A DNA stretch of 45,981 nt from JAQVOO01 sp964524755 (GCA_964524755.1 CAZGDR010000008.1:1-45981); one strand, 5' to 3'; shown: positions 1 through 8,298, counted from the first letter of the stretch. Program-made: numbers and translations. The notes: a model not told the origin generated them from the letters alone.

Positions 1-1184
1 CTTTTCCTGAATTCTTCTACCCTGAAACTTCATTCCGGCCAACTAGTGCAAGGGTTGAAGCCATGGGAGGAGCGGGAATTGCAACGGCTACTGGAAATGA
101 TGCGTTGTTCATAAACCCAGCGAACCTTGGTTCGCGCAGGTTTAGCTTGAACCTGCCTTCAGTTTCTGTGACAGTGTTCAATCCTAAAGCTGTTATAGAT
201 GAAGGAATCATTGATAAAATTAGTGATGGCGATCCTATGACCATTGTGAATAGCTACATGGGGATTGTCAGGGCCGGGATTGGAGAAGTCGTAACTACCG
301 ATATCGCGACCTCCTTTACTGGTGGTGGATTTGGACTTGGATTCCAATTCCAAGAACAATTACACACCATTAGTAGTGATGGCTCGTTAACTTCTGATAA
401 GTTTTTAGCTGAAGTAAATGCCGCTGCCACTATGGGGGTTGGGTTTAGACTGAACTTTATCCCCGATATCCTTTCAGTTGATGTGGGTGCTAGTACCCGG
501 TTTACCTACAAGGCTTATTCTAATCGGATAGGGGCCAATGAACTGATTAGCATAATGGATGCTCCCGATCCTGCAGCTAAGTTTATGACCGACAATCCCA
601 TTGCTGCTGGTTGGGCTGTTCCCATCGATGTTGGTGTGAATGTTAACCTTCCAGTTGGACTGCGTGTTTCATTGGTTGCACGAGACTTGAATGGTAAGTA
701 TACGATGCAGAACTATTCTGAATCGGGGCTTTGGATTAATGAGATGTCGGAATTCTTTGGTGCTTCAGGACCCTACAATGATACTAATACAGGCGATAAT
801 GCCATTACAGAATTTTCCTATACTGTACCTTGGAAGTTGGATTTAGGGCTTGGTTGGACTCCTGACCTAGGTAGCTTTGGTAAGATTTTAAGACCTTCAT
901 TGGCATTGGATCTTGTTGATACTGTCACTATGTTTGAAGAAGTTGAAGATAATCCTGATGCGTATTGGAATTACTTCAAGGCTGGAGCTGAGTTAAAGTT
1001 ACTTTCAATGATTGATCTTCGTGCTGGTATAAACCGAGGATATTATTCCTTAGGTGTTGGGCTTGATCTCTTTGTGCTCCGTGTTGATGCTTCTTACTAC
1101 TGGCGTGAATTTGGTCCAGAAATTGGTGATAAGCCAATGGATGCTCTTACTGTTCGCGTCAATCTTGGTATTGATCGCTCATAA
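1..1184 (+). CDS. Outer-membrane beta-barrel-type protein, 5' truncated by window edge
   Basis: The reading frame is open from the first bases of the window, so the start codon and signal peptide lie upstream. An internal ATG at 63 is not the start. The first complete stretch carries the AMGGAGIATATGNDALFINP pattern, which resembles the N-terminal region of FadL/PorV-like barrel proteins found in spirochaetes and Bacteroidota. The rest alternates short amphipathic strands rich in Gly, Asn, Tyr and Phe and ends in LTVRVNLGIDRS, as expected of a barrel. It should sit in the outer membrane; substrate and role are unknown. It has no operon partner to its right because an intrinsic terminator follows directly. 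The family call is from pattern recognition only. Confidence 0.7.
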   Translation, partial: FPEFFYPETSFRPTSARVEAMGGAGIATATGNDALFINPANLGSRRFSLNLPSVSVTVFNPKAVIDEGIIDKISDGDPMTIVNSYMGIVRAGIGEVVTTDIATSFTGGGFGLGFQFQEQLHTISSDGSLTSDKFLAEVNAAATMGVGFRLNFIPDILSVDVGASTRFTYKAYSNRIGANELISIMDAPDPAAKFMTDNPIAAGWAVPIDVGVNVNLPVGLRVSLVARDLNGKYTMQNYSESGLWINEMSEFFGASGPYNDTNTGDNAITEFSYTVPWKLDLGLGWTPDLGSFGKILRPSLALDLVDTVTMFEEVEDNPDAYWNYFKAGAELKLLSMIDLRAGINRGYYSLGVGLDLFVLRVDASYYWREFGPEIGDKPMDALTVRVNLGIDRS

Positions 1185-1204
1185 TTTTCTAGTAATATTA
1201 TCTA

Positions 1205-1233
1205 ACATCCCCCGAGAAACCGGGGGATGTTTT
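1205..1233 (+). terminator. Intrinsic terminator after the outer-membrane protein gene
   Basis: A perfect 10-bp inverted repeat, ACATCCCCCG/CGGGGGATGT, with a 6-nt loop is followed by a short T run (TTTGT). It lies 21 bp after the stop codon at 1184. Confidence 0.85.
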
Positions 1234-1296
1234 GTCGGATAATGTTTTCTGTTATTCGTATAACTAGAGGCCGATAATAGTAACAAATTGTAAGGT

Positions 1297-1326
1297 TTGT
1301 ACTGTACTTGTTGGTGGTGTTATGAT
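1297..1326 (+). promoter_or_regulatory. Candidate nhaC promoter with nested inverted repeats downstream
   Basis: TTGTAC at 1297-1302 and TATGAT at 1321-1326 are 18 bp apart, so transcription would start near 1333. Between there and the start codon lie small inverted repeats: GTTTAT/ATAAAC at 1335-1349, and TATGCTCC at 1326-1333 matching GGAGCATA over the Shine-Dalgarno sequence at 1369-1376. The left arm of the larger repeat falls mostly upstream of the predicted start, so it is more likely a DNA operator than an RNA hairpin. Confidence 0.45.
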
Positions 1327-1380
1327 ATGCTCCGTTTATCATATAAACATGCATAATGCATACTAAAGGGAGCATAAACC

Positions 1381-2997
1381 ATGACAGACTTTGGACTATG
1401 GGGAATTATTCCTCCAGTACTTACCATTGCGTTAGCGTTTATCACCAAGGATGTCGTCATTTCGTTGTTTCTCGGGATCTTATCGGGAACTTTGATTGTC
1501 GCTGGTGGTAATCCATTTGCTGCACTCGTCAATTTATCGGATGTAGTGGCCGGTTCTTTGAATGATGGATGGAATATTAGAATTTTCCTCTTCTGTGCCT
1601 TGTTGGGAGGTTTAGTAGGGTTACTTTCTAAGACTGGAGCAGCTAAAGCTTTTGGGCGCTGGGCTGCATTACGGGTAAAAACCGGCAAAGCCAGTTTAAT
1701 CATGACTTGGGTTTTTGGTCTTATTATTTTTATCGACGATTATTTTAACAGTTTAGCTGTAGGAACGGTTATGCGTCCTATCACCGATAAAAATGGTATA
1801 CCACGTGCTAAGTTAGCTTATGTTCTCGATTCTACAGCAGCTCCTGTTTGTATAATCGCTCCAATCTCGAGCTGGGTTATTACCGTCATGTCTATTGTGA
1901 AGGGATCAGAAGGTTTTAGTGAGCTAGGTATGTCTGAGTTTGAGTTTTTTATCCGTTCAATACCTTACAATATTTATGCCCTGTTGGCTCTTATTATGGT
2001 TGTAGTTATTATCCTTACTGGACGTGATTTTGGTCCTATGGCTGCTTCTCACCGCTATCATGAAACTACGGGAAGTTTGTACAACTTAGCTTATGGAGAT
2101 GCCCCTGGAGAAATTGCTGAAGTTGAAGGCAAAGATCATGCAAAACCCTTAGACATGTTGTTCCCCATTATTATTCTCATTATCTCAGCTGTTACCTTCT
2201 TCCCCGTTACTACTTGGATGAGTGCGATTGATGGTGAAGGTATTACCAGTTTAGGTCAGGCAATGGGTTCAATGTCACTCGGTCAAGCTTTTAACGATAC
2301 CGATGCCTCTTATGCACTATTCTATGCAGTTATTTTTACCCTGACCATTACCTTCGTTTACTATTTTGCTCGTCGGTTATTTACCATAAAAGAGGCTTCA
2401 GAGGCATTTAAAGAAGGAATAGGCTCTATGGTCCCGGCCCTTCTTATCCTTACCATGGCGTGGACCATTGGTACCATCATTAAATCTTCTCCTGCGGATG
2501 GAGGTCTGGGATTAGCTTATTTCCTCTCAGAGACGGTTGTAGCCGGAGGCTTCCCATTGGCACTCGTGCCGATGATCGTGTTTGCTCTTTCGGCCTTGAT
2601 TGCATTTTCCACAGGAACGTCTTGGGGAACCTTTGCCATTATGATTCCAATTACCATGCCAATTGTTGCTGGTTTAGCTAACGCGAAGGGGTTACCGATA
2701 GAAGGAATGGCCAATGCTATGTTTATCTCGGTGAGTGCGGTATTAGGTGGTTCAGTATTTGGAGACCATGCTTCACCTATTAGTGATACTACTATTCTCT
2801 CCTCCACTGGAGCCAGTTGTCCTCACTTAGAACACGTAGCAACCCAGATGCCGTATGCGATATTTGTAGCGGTCTGTTCTTTAGGTGGTTTCTTGGTTGG
2901 TGGAATTTTCTTGAATGCCCTCATTGCTTGGATTGTAGCTCTTGCGCTCTTCGTAGTAGGAATGATTTTCTTACCTCGTATCTACCAGAAGGCTTAA
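1381..2997 (+). CDS. nhaC: Na+/H+ antiporter, NhaC family
   Basis: A 538-aa polytopic inner-membrane protein with about a dozen hydrophobic segments. NhaC-family landmarks are visible: a GTSWGTF segment near residues 412-418 and an HASPISDTT motif near 463-471, both conserved in COG1757 antiporters. It should exchange cytoplasmic Na+ (or a carboxylate/amino-acid co-substrate in some relatives) against H+. The start is set by AAAGGGAG 8 nt upstream of the ATG. The gene is monocistronic in appearance: a terminator precedes it and manA follows with its own Shine-Dalgarno. Some NhaC-family proteins are lactate/malate or amino-acid antiporters, and the sequence alone does not decide the substrate. 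Confidence 0.88.
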   Translation: MTDFGLWGIIPPVLTIALAFITKDVVISLFLGILSGTLIVAGGNPFAALVNLSDVVAGSLNDGWNIRIFLFCALLGGLVGLLSKTGAAKAFGRWAALRVKTGKASLIMTWVFGLIIFIDDYFNSLAVGTVMRPITDKNGIPRAKLAYVLDSTAAPVCIIAPISSWVITVMSIVKGSEGFSELGMSEFEFFIRSIPYNIYALLALIMVVVIILTGRDFGPMAASHRYHETTGSLYNLAYGDAPGEIAEVEGKDHAKPLDMLFPIIILIISAVTFFPVTTWMSAIDGEGITSLGQAMGSMSLGQAFNDTDASYALFYAVIFTLTITFVYYFARRLFTIKEASEAFKEGIGSMVPALLILTMAWTIGTIIKSSPADGGLGLAYFLSETVVAGGFPLALVPMIVFALSALIAFSTGTSWGTFAIMIPITMPIVAGLANAKGLPIEGMANAMFISVSAVLGGSVFGDHASPISDTTILSSTGASCPHLEHVATQMPYAIFVAVCSLGGFLVGGIFLNALIAWIVALALFVVGMIFLPRIYQKA

Positions 2998-3040
2998 AGA
3001 CGTGATACTATAAAATATATAAGTCTCCACGGAGTTACAT

Positions 3041-4246
3041 ATGTCTATAGTACCAATATTTCCTAAAGTGCAAAAATATGAATGGGGGGATGACTCGTTC
3101 ATCCCCACCATGCTCGGGAAAACTCCTGATGGGGAGCCATGGGCCGAACTATGGCTAGGAACTCACCCTGGAGGAGAATCCACCCTTGATGATGGGATGC
3201 CGCTGGGTGATTTTTTGCGTGAGCATGCTACAACCTTTTTAGGCGACCGTCTCATTTCATCTTACGGTAAGGACTTACCTTTCCTTTTGAAAGTATTGTC
3301 GATTGCTCAACCGCTATCTCTACAGGTGCACCCCTCTGCAGAACAAGCAGAGAAGGGATATGAGCTTGAAGTACCTAAACACATTGAGATACCTAGAGAT
3401 CAGTGGAATTATAAAGATAATAGGCAGAAAGCGGAGGTCCTCTACGCTCTCACCCCTATTACAGCAATGTGTGGATTTTTACCGATTAAACAAATAATTG
3501 AAAATTTCTCACATTTAATTCCTCACCAATTTTCATTGGTTTTTCCCTTTCTGCAGGACTCGTTACTTACAGAAGAAGAGTTGCTTGAAAAATTCTTTAC
3601 CACCCTCTATTCAATGGATATTGGAACTCGACGGTTAATGGTAAAAGAATATGAAAAGCACTTAGCTAGCGTGGGAGGGCCTTCAGAAACTGAGGATGGA
3701 GCATGGCTTACCGAAGCCGGTATTGCACGCAGATGTCTCGAGTTGCATCCTGACGATTTGGGTGTATTTTCTCCCTATTTTATGCACGTTTTTCATTTAA
3801 AGCCGAACGACGCTATATTTCTTGAGCCCAGAACCTTACATGCGTATGTTCAAGGTCACGGCATTGAATTGATGACTAATAGTGACAATGTACTGCGCGG
3901 AGGATTGACTACTAAAAAAGTAGATGGTCCCGAATTATTAAAGACATTGATGTTTAATTCTCGCCGAGCACAATTTTGTCCTCAAGTATACGACGCGTAT
4001 GGATGTAAGAATGTATTAGCCCCTACAAGTGATTTTTTGTTAGGAGTCTTTGGAAATGGATCTTACTTTGTGCAAGAAAGAAAAAGTATTGAACTCCTCT
4101 TTTGTACTGACGGTAGTGGAGAGATAGTCTTTGATAATAACCTCATAAAAATTAAGCAAGGAGAGTGTGTGGTTGTTGGTGCAGCAGTGGAGAATTATCG
4201 TTTAACAGTACAAGGAACAATATTCAGTGCAACGGTCCCAGTCTAA
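3041..4246 (+). CDS. manA: Mannose-6-phosphate isomerase, class I
   Basis: A 401-aa cytosolic cupin enzyme interconverting mannose 6-phosphate and fructose 6-phosphate, linking mannose use to glycolysis and to GDP-mannose supply. Type I PMI features are present: KYEWG at the N terminus, LQVHP with zinc ligands Q95 and H97, E132 in the KAEVLYAL segment (most relatives have KPE), H267 in LHAYVQGHGIE, and the substrate-binding stretch NSDNVLRGG. Length is normal for the family. GGAG sits 6 nt before the ATG. It lies 43 bp after nhaC and 36 bp before the cysteine desulfidase gene, with no functional link apparent. Confidence 0.93.
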   Translation: MSIVPIFPKVQKYEWGDDSFIPTMLGKTPDGEPWAELWLGTHPGGESTLDDGMPLGDFLREHATTFLGDRLISSYGKDLPFLLKVLSIAQPLSLQVHPSAEQAEKGYELEVPKHIEIPRDQWNYKDNRQKAEVLYALTPITAMCGFLPIKQIIENFSHLIPHQFSLVFPFLQDSLLTEEELLEKFFTTLYSMDIGTRRLMVKEYEKHLASVGGPSETEDGAWLTEAGIARRCLELHPDDLGVFSPYFMHVFHLKPNDAIFLEPRTLHAYVQGHGIELMTNSDNVLRGGLTTKKVDGPELLKTLMFNSRRAQFCPQVYDAYGCKNVLAPTSDFLLGVFGNGSYFVQERKSIELLFCTDGSGEIVFDNNLIKIKQGECVVVGAAVENYRLTVQGTIFSATVPV

Positions 4247-4267
4247 TAGGGCAAAGGCTTAACTTTG

Positions 4268-4276
4268 TGTTATAAT
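4268..4276 (+). promoter_or_regulatory. Extended -10 promoter placed for a leaderless transcript
   Basis: TGT-TATAAT is a perfect extended -10 element without a good -35. Its last base is 7 nt before the ATG at 4283, so RNA would start at or next to the start codon. No Shine-Dalgarno precedes that ATG. Confidence 0.5.
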
Positions 4277-4282
4277 CAGCCC

Positions 4283-5587
4283 ATGGAAGAACCACATTTC
4301 CTCCAGCTTTTGAAAAATGAGCTGATGATTGCCATGGGCTGTACTGAGCCCGCTGCGGCTGCATTAGCAGGAGCAAAAGCTCGTGAATTATTGCAAGAAC
4401 CACTCGTACGATTAGAAATCCAAGCTAGTCGGGATATGGTGAAAAACGCTATGGGCGTTGGCTTACCTAATTGTTCTTTACGTGGAATTCAAGCTGCAGT
4501 TGCCTTAGGGGCGGCAGGTGGAGATGTAGGTAAGGGCTTGGGGATTCTTTCTGAAATTTCAGAGCAACAAAAAATAGTGGCTACTCAGCTTGCCGAGGAG
4601 AAACACATAGCTCTCGCTTTAGTTGATGCGGTGCCACCCGTCTATATTGCTGTCACTGCTTACGGAACCCAGCATGTTGCACAAGCCATTATAAGTGGAG
4701 AACACACCCGTTTTTCACAGTTAAGTGTAAACAGGCACGTACTTTTAGAACTTCCGTTAATTCCTACAAAAACCCAAGATGATACTATCCCTACCGAAAC
4801 GTTAGCTAATCTCTCCCTTACGAAAATTGCCGCAGCTGTTTCAAAAATTAACCCACAAGATTTTGACTTTGTACTGCATGGTGCCCATACTAATCTAGCC
4901 ATAGCAAAACACGGGATGACGCAACCCTATGGATTATCAGTAGGGAGAATTATGGGACAGGGGATGCCACAAAGACCACAAAATTTGCATGAAGCCTACA
5001 CCTTAGGAGCTGTTTATGCTGCATCTGCTTCGGATGCTCGCATGGCGGGATGTCCTTTACCAGTCGTCATCAATAGTGGGAGTGGTAATCAAGGGATTAC
5101 TGTCTCTGTACCTCTGCTAATCATGGCAGACTTTTTGGGTATTGATGATCATACTCTTATTCGTGCACTTTGCATGAGTCATTTGGTGGCTCTTGTCTTA
5201 ACAGCTAAGAAAGACCGCTTATCAGCTCTTTGTGGTGCATTTACTGCTGCTATTGGGACAGCTTGTGGCCTCGTCTACATGCAAGAAGGTGATGTGAAAA
5301 CGATGGAGAGAGCAGTTAACAATATGGTGGGTAATTTAACAGGTATTATTTGTGATGGAGCAAAAGGGACTTGTGCCCTTAAAATTTATTCTTCGGTTGA
5401 AGCGGCCGGAGTAAGTGCAAAGCTGGCATTGCTAGGCTTTTCGCCGAGTGATGAATCGGGAATTGTCGGTAAAGATGCATTGCAGAGTTTTGCATATCTA
5501 ACCCAAATTAGTCATGAAGGGATGGAACAGACCGATCGGACCATCCTAGCTATTATGATGGGTAAACAGGAGATTTGTGATCGATGA
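4283..5587 (+). CDS. cyuA: L-cysteine desulfidase (CyuA/UPF0597 family)
   Basis: A 434-aa cytosolic enzyme of the serine-dehydratase-alpha-like family that breaks L-cysteine into pyruvate, ammonia and sulfide using a [4Fe-4S] cluster. Family marks: MGCTEPAA with C20, the NSGSGNQG segment, and the cluster motif ICDGAKGTC with C357 and C364. Serine dehydration is the main alternative activity. The ATG at 4283 gives the expected N terminus; an in-frame TTG 18 nt upstream overlaps the -10 box and is unlikely. The 3' end overlaps the exonuclease gene by 4 nt, so the two are cotranscribed. Sulfide release fits the sulfur-relay fusion protein a few kilobases downstream, but that link is inference. 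Confidence 0.87.
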   Translation: MEEPHFLQLLKNELMIAMGCTEPAAAALAGAKARELLQEPLVRLEIQASRDMVKNAMGVGLPNCSLRGIQAAVALGAAGGDVGKGLGILSEISEQQKIVATQLAEEKHIALALVDAVPPVYIAVTAYGTQHVAQAIISGEHTRFSQLSVNRHVLLELPLIPTKTQDDTIPTETLANLSLTKIAAAVSKINPQDFDFVLHGAHTNLAIAKHGMTQPYGLSVGRIMGQGMPQRPQNLHEAYTLGAVYAASASDARMAGCPLPVVINSGSGNQGITVSVPLLIMADFLGIDDHTLIRALCMSHLVALVLTAKKDRLSALCGAFTAAIGTACGLVYMQEGDVKTMERAVNNMVGNLTGIICDGAKGTCALKIYSSVEAAGVSAKLALLGFSPSDESGIVGKDALQSFAYLTQISHEGMEQTDRTILAIMMGKQEICDR

Positions 5588-6189
5588 GATATGTCGCTAT
5601 AGATTTTGAGACTGCTAATAATGAGTTAATTAGCGCGTGTTCAGTAGGTTTGGCCAGGGTAGAAGATGGCAAGTTATTGGACTCGTATTATACCCTGATA
5701 AAACCCCCCTCACCCTATTTTTCACCTAAGAATATTTCAATCCATGGTATCCATCCCGAGGAGGTTGCACAATCTCCCACCTTTGATCAAATCTGGCCAG
5801 AGATCCTGCTTTTTATTGGAGATGATCTGCTCATTGCCCACAACGCCTCGTTTGATGTTGGTATCATCCGGGCGTTATTAAAACATTATGACTTACCAAT
5901 ACCTGGTATCCGCTATACCTGCACAGTCCGTATTTCACGCAAAGTGTGGCCCGAGTTACCAAGTTACAAATTGACAGATCTATCCCGCCATTTTGGATTT
6001 GAGTATCAAGCGCATCATGCGCTTGAAGATGCCTTAAATTGTGCCCTGATATTTCATGCAGCTTGTCCATGCCCATCTGAGACGGAAGCTGTTGATTTTC
6101 TCCTAGAGAAGGGGATTAGGTTTCAGCGGGTTAGTGGTGGTGTAGCTCCGCTAAAACCGCCTGTGCCGCAAGGTGAATTTTTATTGTAA
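5584..6189 (+). CDS. DEDDh 3'-5' exonuclease, DNA polymerase III epsilon-like
   Basis: A 201-aa protein beginning MRYVAIDFET, with the catalytic Asp and Glu at D7 and E9 (ExoI), HNASFDVG (ExoII), and HHALEDA with the late His and Asp (ExoIII). This is the DEDDh class used in proofreading and DNA/RNA trimming. It is a stand-alone exonuclease without a helicase or BRCT extension. A short tail follows the domain, after residue 160. It starts inside the cyuA stop region (ATGA overlap), so it is translationally coupled. It need not be the replicative epsilon subunit; a repair or RNA-turnover role is equally possible. Confidence 0.87.
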   Translation: MRYVAIDFETANNELISACSVGLARVEDGKLLDSYYTLIKPPSPYFSPKNISIHGIHPEEVAQSPTFDQIWPEILLFIGDDLLIAHNASFDVGIIRALLKHYDLPIPGIRYTCTVRISRKVWPELPSYKLTDLSRHFGFEYQAHHALEDALNCALIFHAACPCPSETEAVDFLLEKGIRFQRVSGGVAPLKPPVPQGEFLL

Positions 6190-6242
6190 CATAATGCGTA
6201 GATGCAAAGAGACCAGAAAATGATCTCGTTCTGACGGATGTA

Positions 6243-6271
6243 TTGTGAGATTTATAACAATTGTGTATTAT
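6243..6271 (+). promoter_or_regulatory. Promoter for rubrerythrin leader
   Basis: TTGTGA at 6243-6248 and TATTAT at 6266-6271 are 17 bp apart. The predicted start near 6278 leaves an untranslated leader of almost 200 nt before the rubrerythrin ATG. Confidence 0.6.
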
Positions 6272-6323
6272 CGGGACCTACAGACACCACCTTTTAAGGT
6301 GAGTTGGCTAGACATTAAAAAAA

Positions 6324-6426
6324 GATAGCTTGTTTGAAATCTTATCGTATGTATCGGCAAGAGGGATGATAGCCACTGGCTCTATTTTGCCAATACTTCT
6401 TGCGGATAAGTGAGAGCAATGCTATC
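6324..6426 (+). ncRNA. Candidate structured leader RNA or small RNA upstream of rubrerythrin
   Basis: Nested complementary segments form one long irregular hairpin: 6324-6332 with 6417-6426 (9 bp, one bulged base), 6341-6346 with 6405-6410 (6 bp), 6357-6364 with 6396-6403 (8 bp, one G-U) and 6377-6380 with 6389-6392 (4 bp). A small hairpin (CACCT/AGGTG, 6288-6301) precedes it. A second GATAGC copy at 6368-6373 could compete for the same partner at 6421-6426. The overall form recalls 6S-like RNAs or a regulatory leader. No Rfam family was recognised and no terminator follows the hairpin. Confidence 0.4.
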
Positions 6427-6431
6427 ATAAT

Positions 6432-6446
6432 TTGTAATCAATACAG
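6432..6446 (+). promoter_or_regulatory. Fur/PerR-family-like palindrome upstream of rubrerythrin
   Basis: TTGTAATCAATACAG matches 12 of the 14 arm positions of the perfect palindrome TTGTAATnATTACAA that occurs at 41089-41103. It resembles Fur-superfamily (PerR/Zur) boxes. It lies 28 bp before the rubrerythrin start codon. Confidence 0.35.
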
Positions 6447-6474
6447 AGAATTTACCAATCATTTGGAGGAGAAT

Positions 6475-7017
6475 ATGGAACTGAAAGGATCAAAGACAGA
6501 GAAGAATTTGTTAGAAGCATTTGCAGGAGAGTCAATGGCTCGTAACAAGTATACCTATTGGGCAAGTAAAGCTCGCAAAGAGGGATACGTACAAATTGCA
6601 AAACTTTTTGAAGAGACTGCTGATAACGAAAGAATGCATGCTAAATTATGGTTTAAAGCACTACAAGAGAGTGGTGATATTGGTGAAACTGCAGCAAACT
6701 TAAAAGATGCAGCTGCTGGCGAACACTATGAATGGACCGAAATGTATGCAAATTTTGCCAAAGACGCGCGTGAAGAAGGATTCAAAAAGATTGCAGCTCT
6801 GTTTGAAGGTGTGGCAAGAATCGAGAAAGAACACGAAGCTCGTTATCTTAAACTTTTAAGTAATTTGGAAAATGGTATTGTCTTCTCACGTGATGGCGAA
6901 GAGATTTGGAAATGCGATGTATGTGGTCATATCCATGTTGGGAAAAAAGCACCAGAAGTTTGTCCCGTATGTGCCCATCCTAAAGCCCATTTCGAGATTG
7001 CAGCACGAAATTATTAA
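6475..7017 (+). CDS. rbr: Rubrerythrin
   Basis: A 180-aa cytosolic peroxidase that reduces hydrogen peroxide at a non-heme diiron site with electrons passed through its C-terminal rubredoxin centre. The N-terminal four-helix domain (residues about 1-140) shows the two ferritin-like helices ending in ETADNERMHA and RIEKEHEARY (ExxH diiron ligands). The C-terminal domain has CDVC and CPVC, the rubredoxin iron ligands. The start at 6475 follows GGAGGA; an upstream in-frame ATG at 6400 would lie inside the structured leader and adds a non-homologous extension. A strong bidirectional terminator follows. Its partners here are probably the other redox proteins downstream. Confidence 0.95.
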   Translation: MELKGSKTEKNLLEAFAGESMARNKYTYWASKARKEGYVQIAKLFEETADNERMHAKLWFKALQESGDIGETAANLKDAAAGEHYEWTEMYANFAKDAREEGFKKIAALFEGVARIEKEHEARYLKLLSNLENGIVFSRDGEEIWKCDVCGHIHVGKKAPEVCPVCAHPKAHFEIAARNY

Positions 7018-7046
7018 TTCATCTGGAATTTGATAAAATTACCCAA

Positions 7047-7072
7047 ACAGGCGGCTAATTTTAGCCGCCTGT
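7047..7072. terminator. Bidirectional terminator between rbr and the aldo/keto reductase
   Basis: A perfect 12-bp inverted repeat, ACAGGCGGCTAA/TTAGCCGCCTGT, with a 2-nt spacer lies between two convergent genes. T-rich loop and flanks are short, so both directions are plausible. Confidence 0.85.
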
Positions 7073-7079
7073 ACTAAGT

Positions 7080-8183
7080 TTACGCCAAAGTAGCGATATA
7101 CTGGAGACGTTCAATAATTGGGAGTTTTTGCGTGCAGAGAGTTTCACATTGTCCGCAGGCCGTACATTTTGCAGCTTCGGCAGGATCGACGCCCCAGTGA
7201 TTCTTGATGCGTGACATCACCTTTTCATTATCGCCTTTACTGAGGATGTAAGAGTTATAAGAATCGAGCAACTGGGGAATGGGAATTCCTTCGGGACATG
7301 AATCACAGTAAGCACAGGTAGTACAGAGTGAATTCAGTTCCGAGGTGAGGTGGTTAGCCATCTCTTCTAAGTAATCGCTTGAGGCTTCCGTCAGGTTTTT
7401 AGCAGCTAATACATTTTCTTCTACTTCTTCCACTGAAGAGAATCCAGGGATAGCGAGAGTTGCTTGATTCTGGGAAAGAATGAATTTGAGAGCAGATACC
7501 GCTAAAGAGTCTTCTCCCCGTTTTAAAAAGGAGAAGTACTCAGGATGGGCAGGAATGATTCCTCCGCCAAGGGGATTCATCGTTACAATTCCGAGCCCAG
7601 CTGCATGACAGGCCTCGATCCCTTTTTGGCGATAGGCAAAGTTGATGGCGTTATAACCAAGGGTGACGGCTTCAAAAAAGCCATCATGAGCAACTTTGGC
7701 AATATCTTCACCACTGAGGTGGGTAGTAAAACATATATGATCAATCAAGCCTTCTTTTTGAGCCTCGAGTGCCCCTTCATAGACACCACCCTTTTTAAGA
7801 TATTCATGATATTCGTCTAAGGTCTTTATTGACCACATACTATAAAAATCAATTTTATCGACCCCAAGACGTTCAAGAGACTGATCTATCATGTTACGGG
7901 CTTCTGCACTAGTTTTTGCATTCCAAAGGCCACATTTAGTGGAGACATAAAATGAGGAGCGATCCATAGATTTGAAAGCTTCACCAAAAATCTTTTCACT
8001 CGTATCGTCACAATATCCGGGGGCAGTGTCAAAATAGTTAACTCCTGCCGCATGTGCTTTATGCATAATAGCAACGGCACGACTATAATCATCGTCAGCA
8101 TAATCTTCCTTTTTAAACCGCATACCGCCCATACCTATAACTGATACTTCTTTTCCTGTTTTACCAAATGATCTGTAGAGCAT
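7080..8183 (-). CDS. Aldo/keto reductase with C-terminal Fe-S cluster domain
   Basis: A 367-aa cytosolic oxidoreductase. Residues 1 to about 270 form an AKR TIM barrel: VIGMGGMRF at the start, FDTAPGY with the catalytic Asp and Tyr, STKCG with the Lys, and FTTHLSG with the His. The C-terminal tail has two cysteine groups, CTTCAYCDSCPEG (about 284-294) and CTACGQCETLC (about 335-345), arranged like ferredoxin-type 4Fe-4S ligands. This is the COG1453 type of AKR, found mainly in anaerobes. Substrate unknown. The start is set by AAAGGAGAG 5 nt upstream of the ATG. Its promoter is followed by a terminator-like hairpin, so expression may be attenuated. Confidence 0.9.
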   Translation of the reverse strand: MLYRSFGKTGKEVSVIGMGGMRFKKEDYADDDYSRAVAIMHKAHAAGVNYFDTAPGYCDDTSEKIFGEAFKSMDRSSFYVSTKCGLWNAKTSAEARNMIDQSLERLGVDKIDFYSMWSIKTLDEYHEYLKKGGVYEGALEAQKEGLIDHICFTTHLSGEDIAKVAHDGFFEAVTLGYNAINFAYRQKGIEACHAAGLGIVTMNPLGGGIIPAHPEYFSFLKRGEDSLAVSALKFILSQNQATLAIPGFSSVEEVEENVLAAKNLTEASSDYLEEMANHLTSELNSLCTTCAYCDSCPEGIPIPQLLDSYNSYILSKGDNEKVMSRIKNHWGVDPAEAAKCTACGQCETLCTQKLPIIERLQYIATLA

Positions 8184-8210
8184 GTTCTCTCCTTTTGCCT
8201 CTCCGAGGTG

Positions 8211-8233
8211 AAAAAGGGAGACCTTAGTCTCCC
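8211..8233 (-). terminator. Terminator or attenuator in the aldo/keto reductase leader
   Basis: GGGAGAC/GTCTCCC (8216-8222 with 8227-8233) forms a 7-bp hairpin with a 4-nt loop, followed on the minus strand by a T run (8211-8215). It ends transcription from the upstream fusion gene, but it also lies 3' of the only clear promoter for the aldo/keto reductase. Confidence 0.65.
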
Positions 8234-8246
8234 CTTATAATTAAAA

Positions 8247-8255
8247 ATTATAGCA
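8247..8255 (-). promoter_or_regulatory. Extended -10 promoter for aldo/keto reductase
   Basis: On the minus strand TGC-TATAAT forms an extended -10. A perfect 12-bp palindrome, ATAACATGTTAT, at 8268-8279 covers the expected -35 area and could be an operator. Confidence 0.5.
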
Positions 8256-8298
8256 ACTTGATTTGAAATAACATGTTATAAGTATAGCACAGCACTTC

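Noticed and set aside
63..1184. Internal ATG at 63 as the true start of the first gene
   Set aside because: The frame is open to the window edge and the residues before it (SARVEA) continue the conserved N-terminal pattern.
6371..6380. GCCACTGG in the rubrerythrin leader, resembling part of the cobalamin riboswitch core
   Set aside because: The B12 box and other invariant blocks of the cobalamin aptamer are absent, and the downstream gene is not cobalamin-linked.
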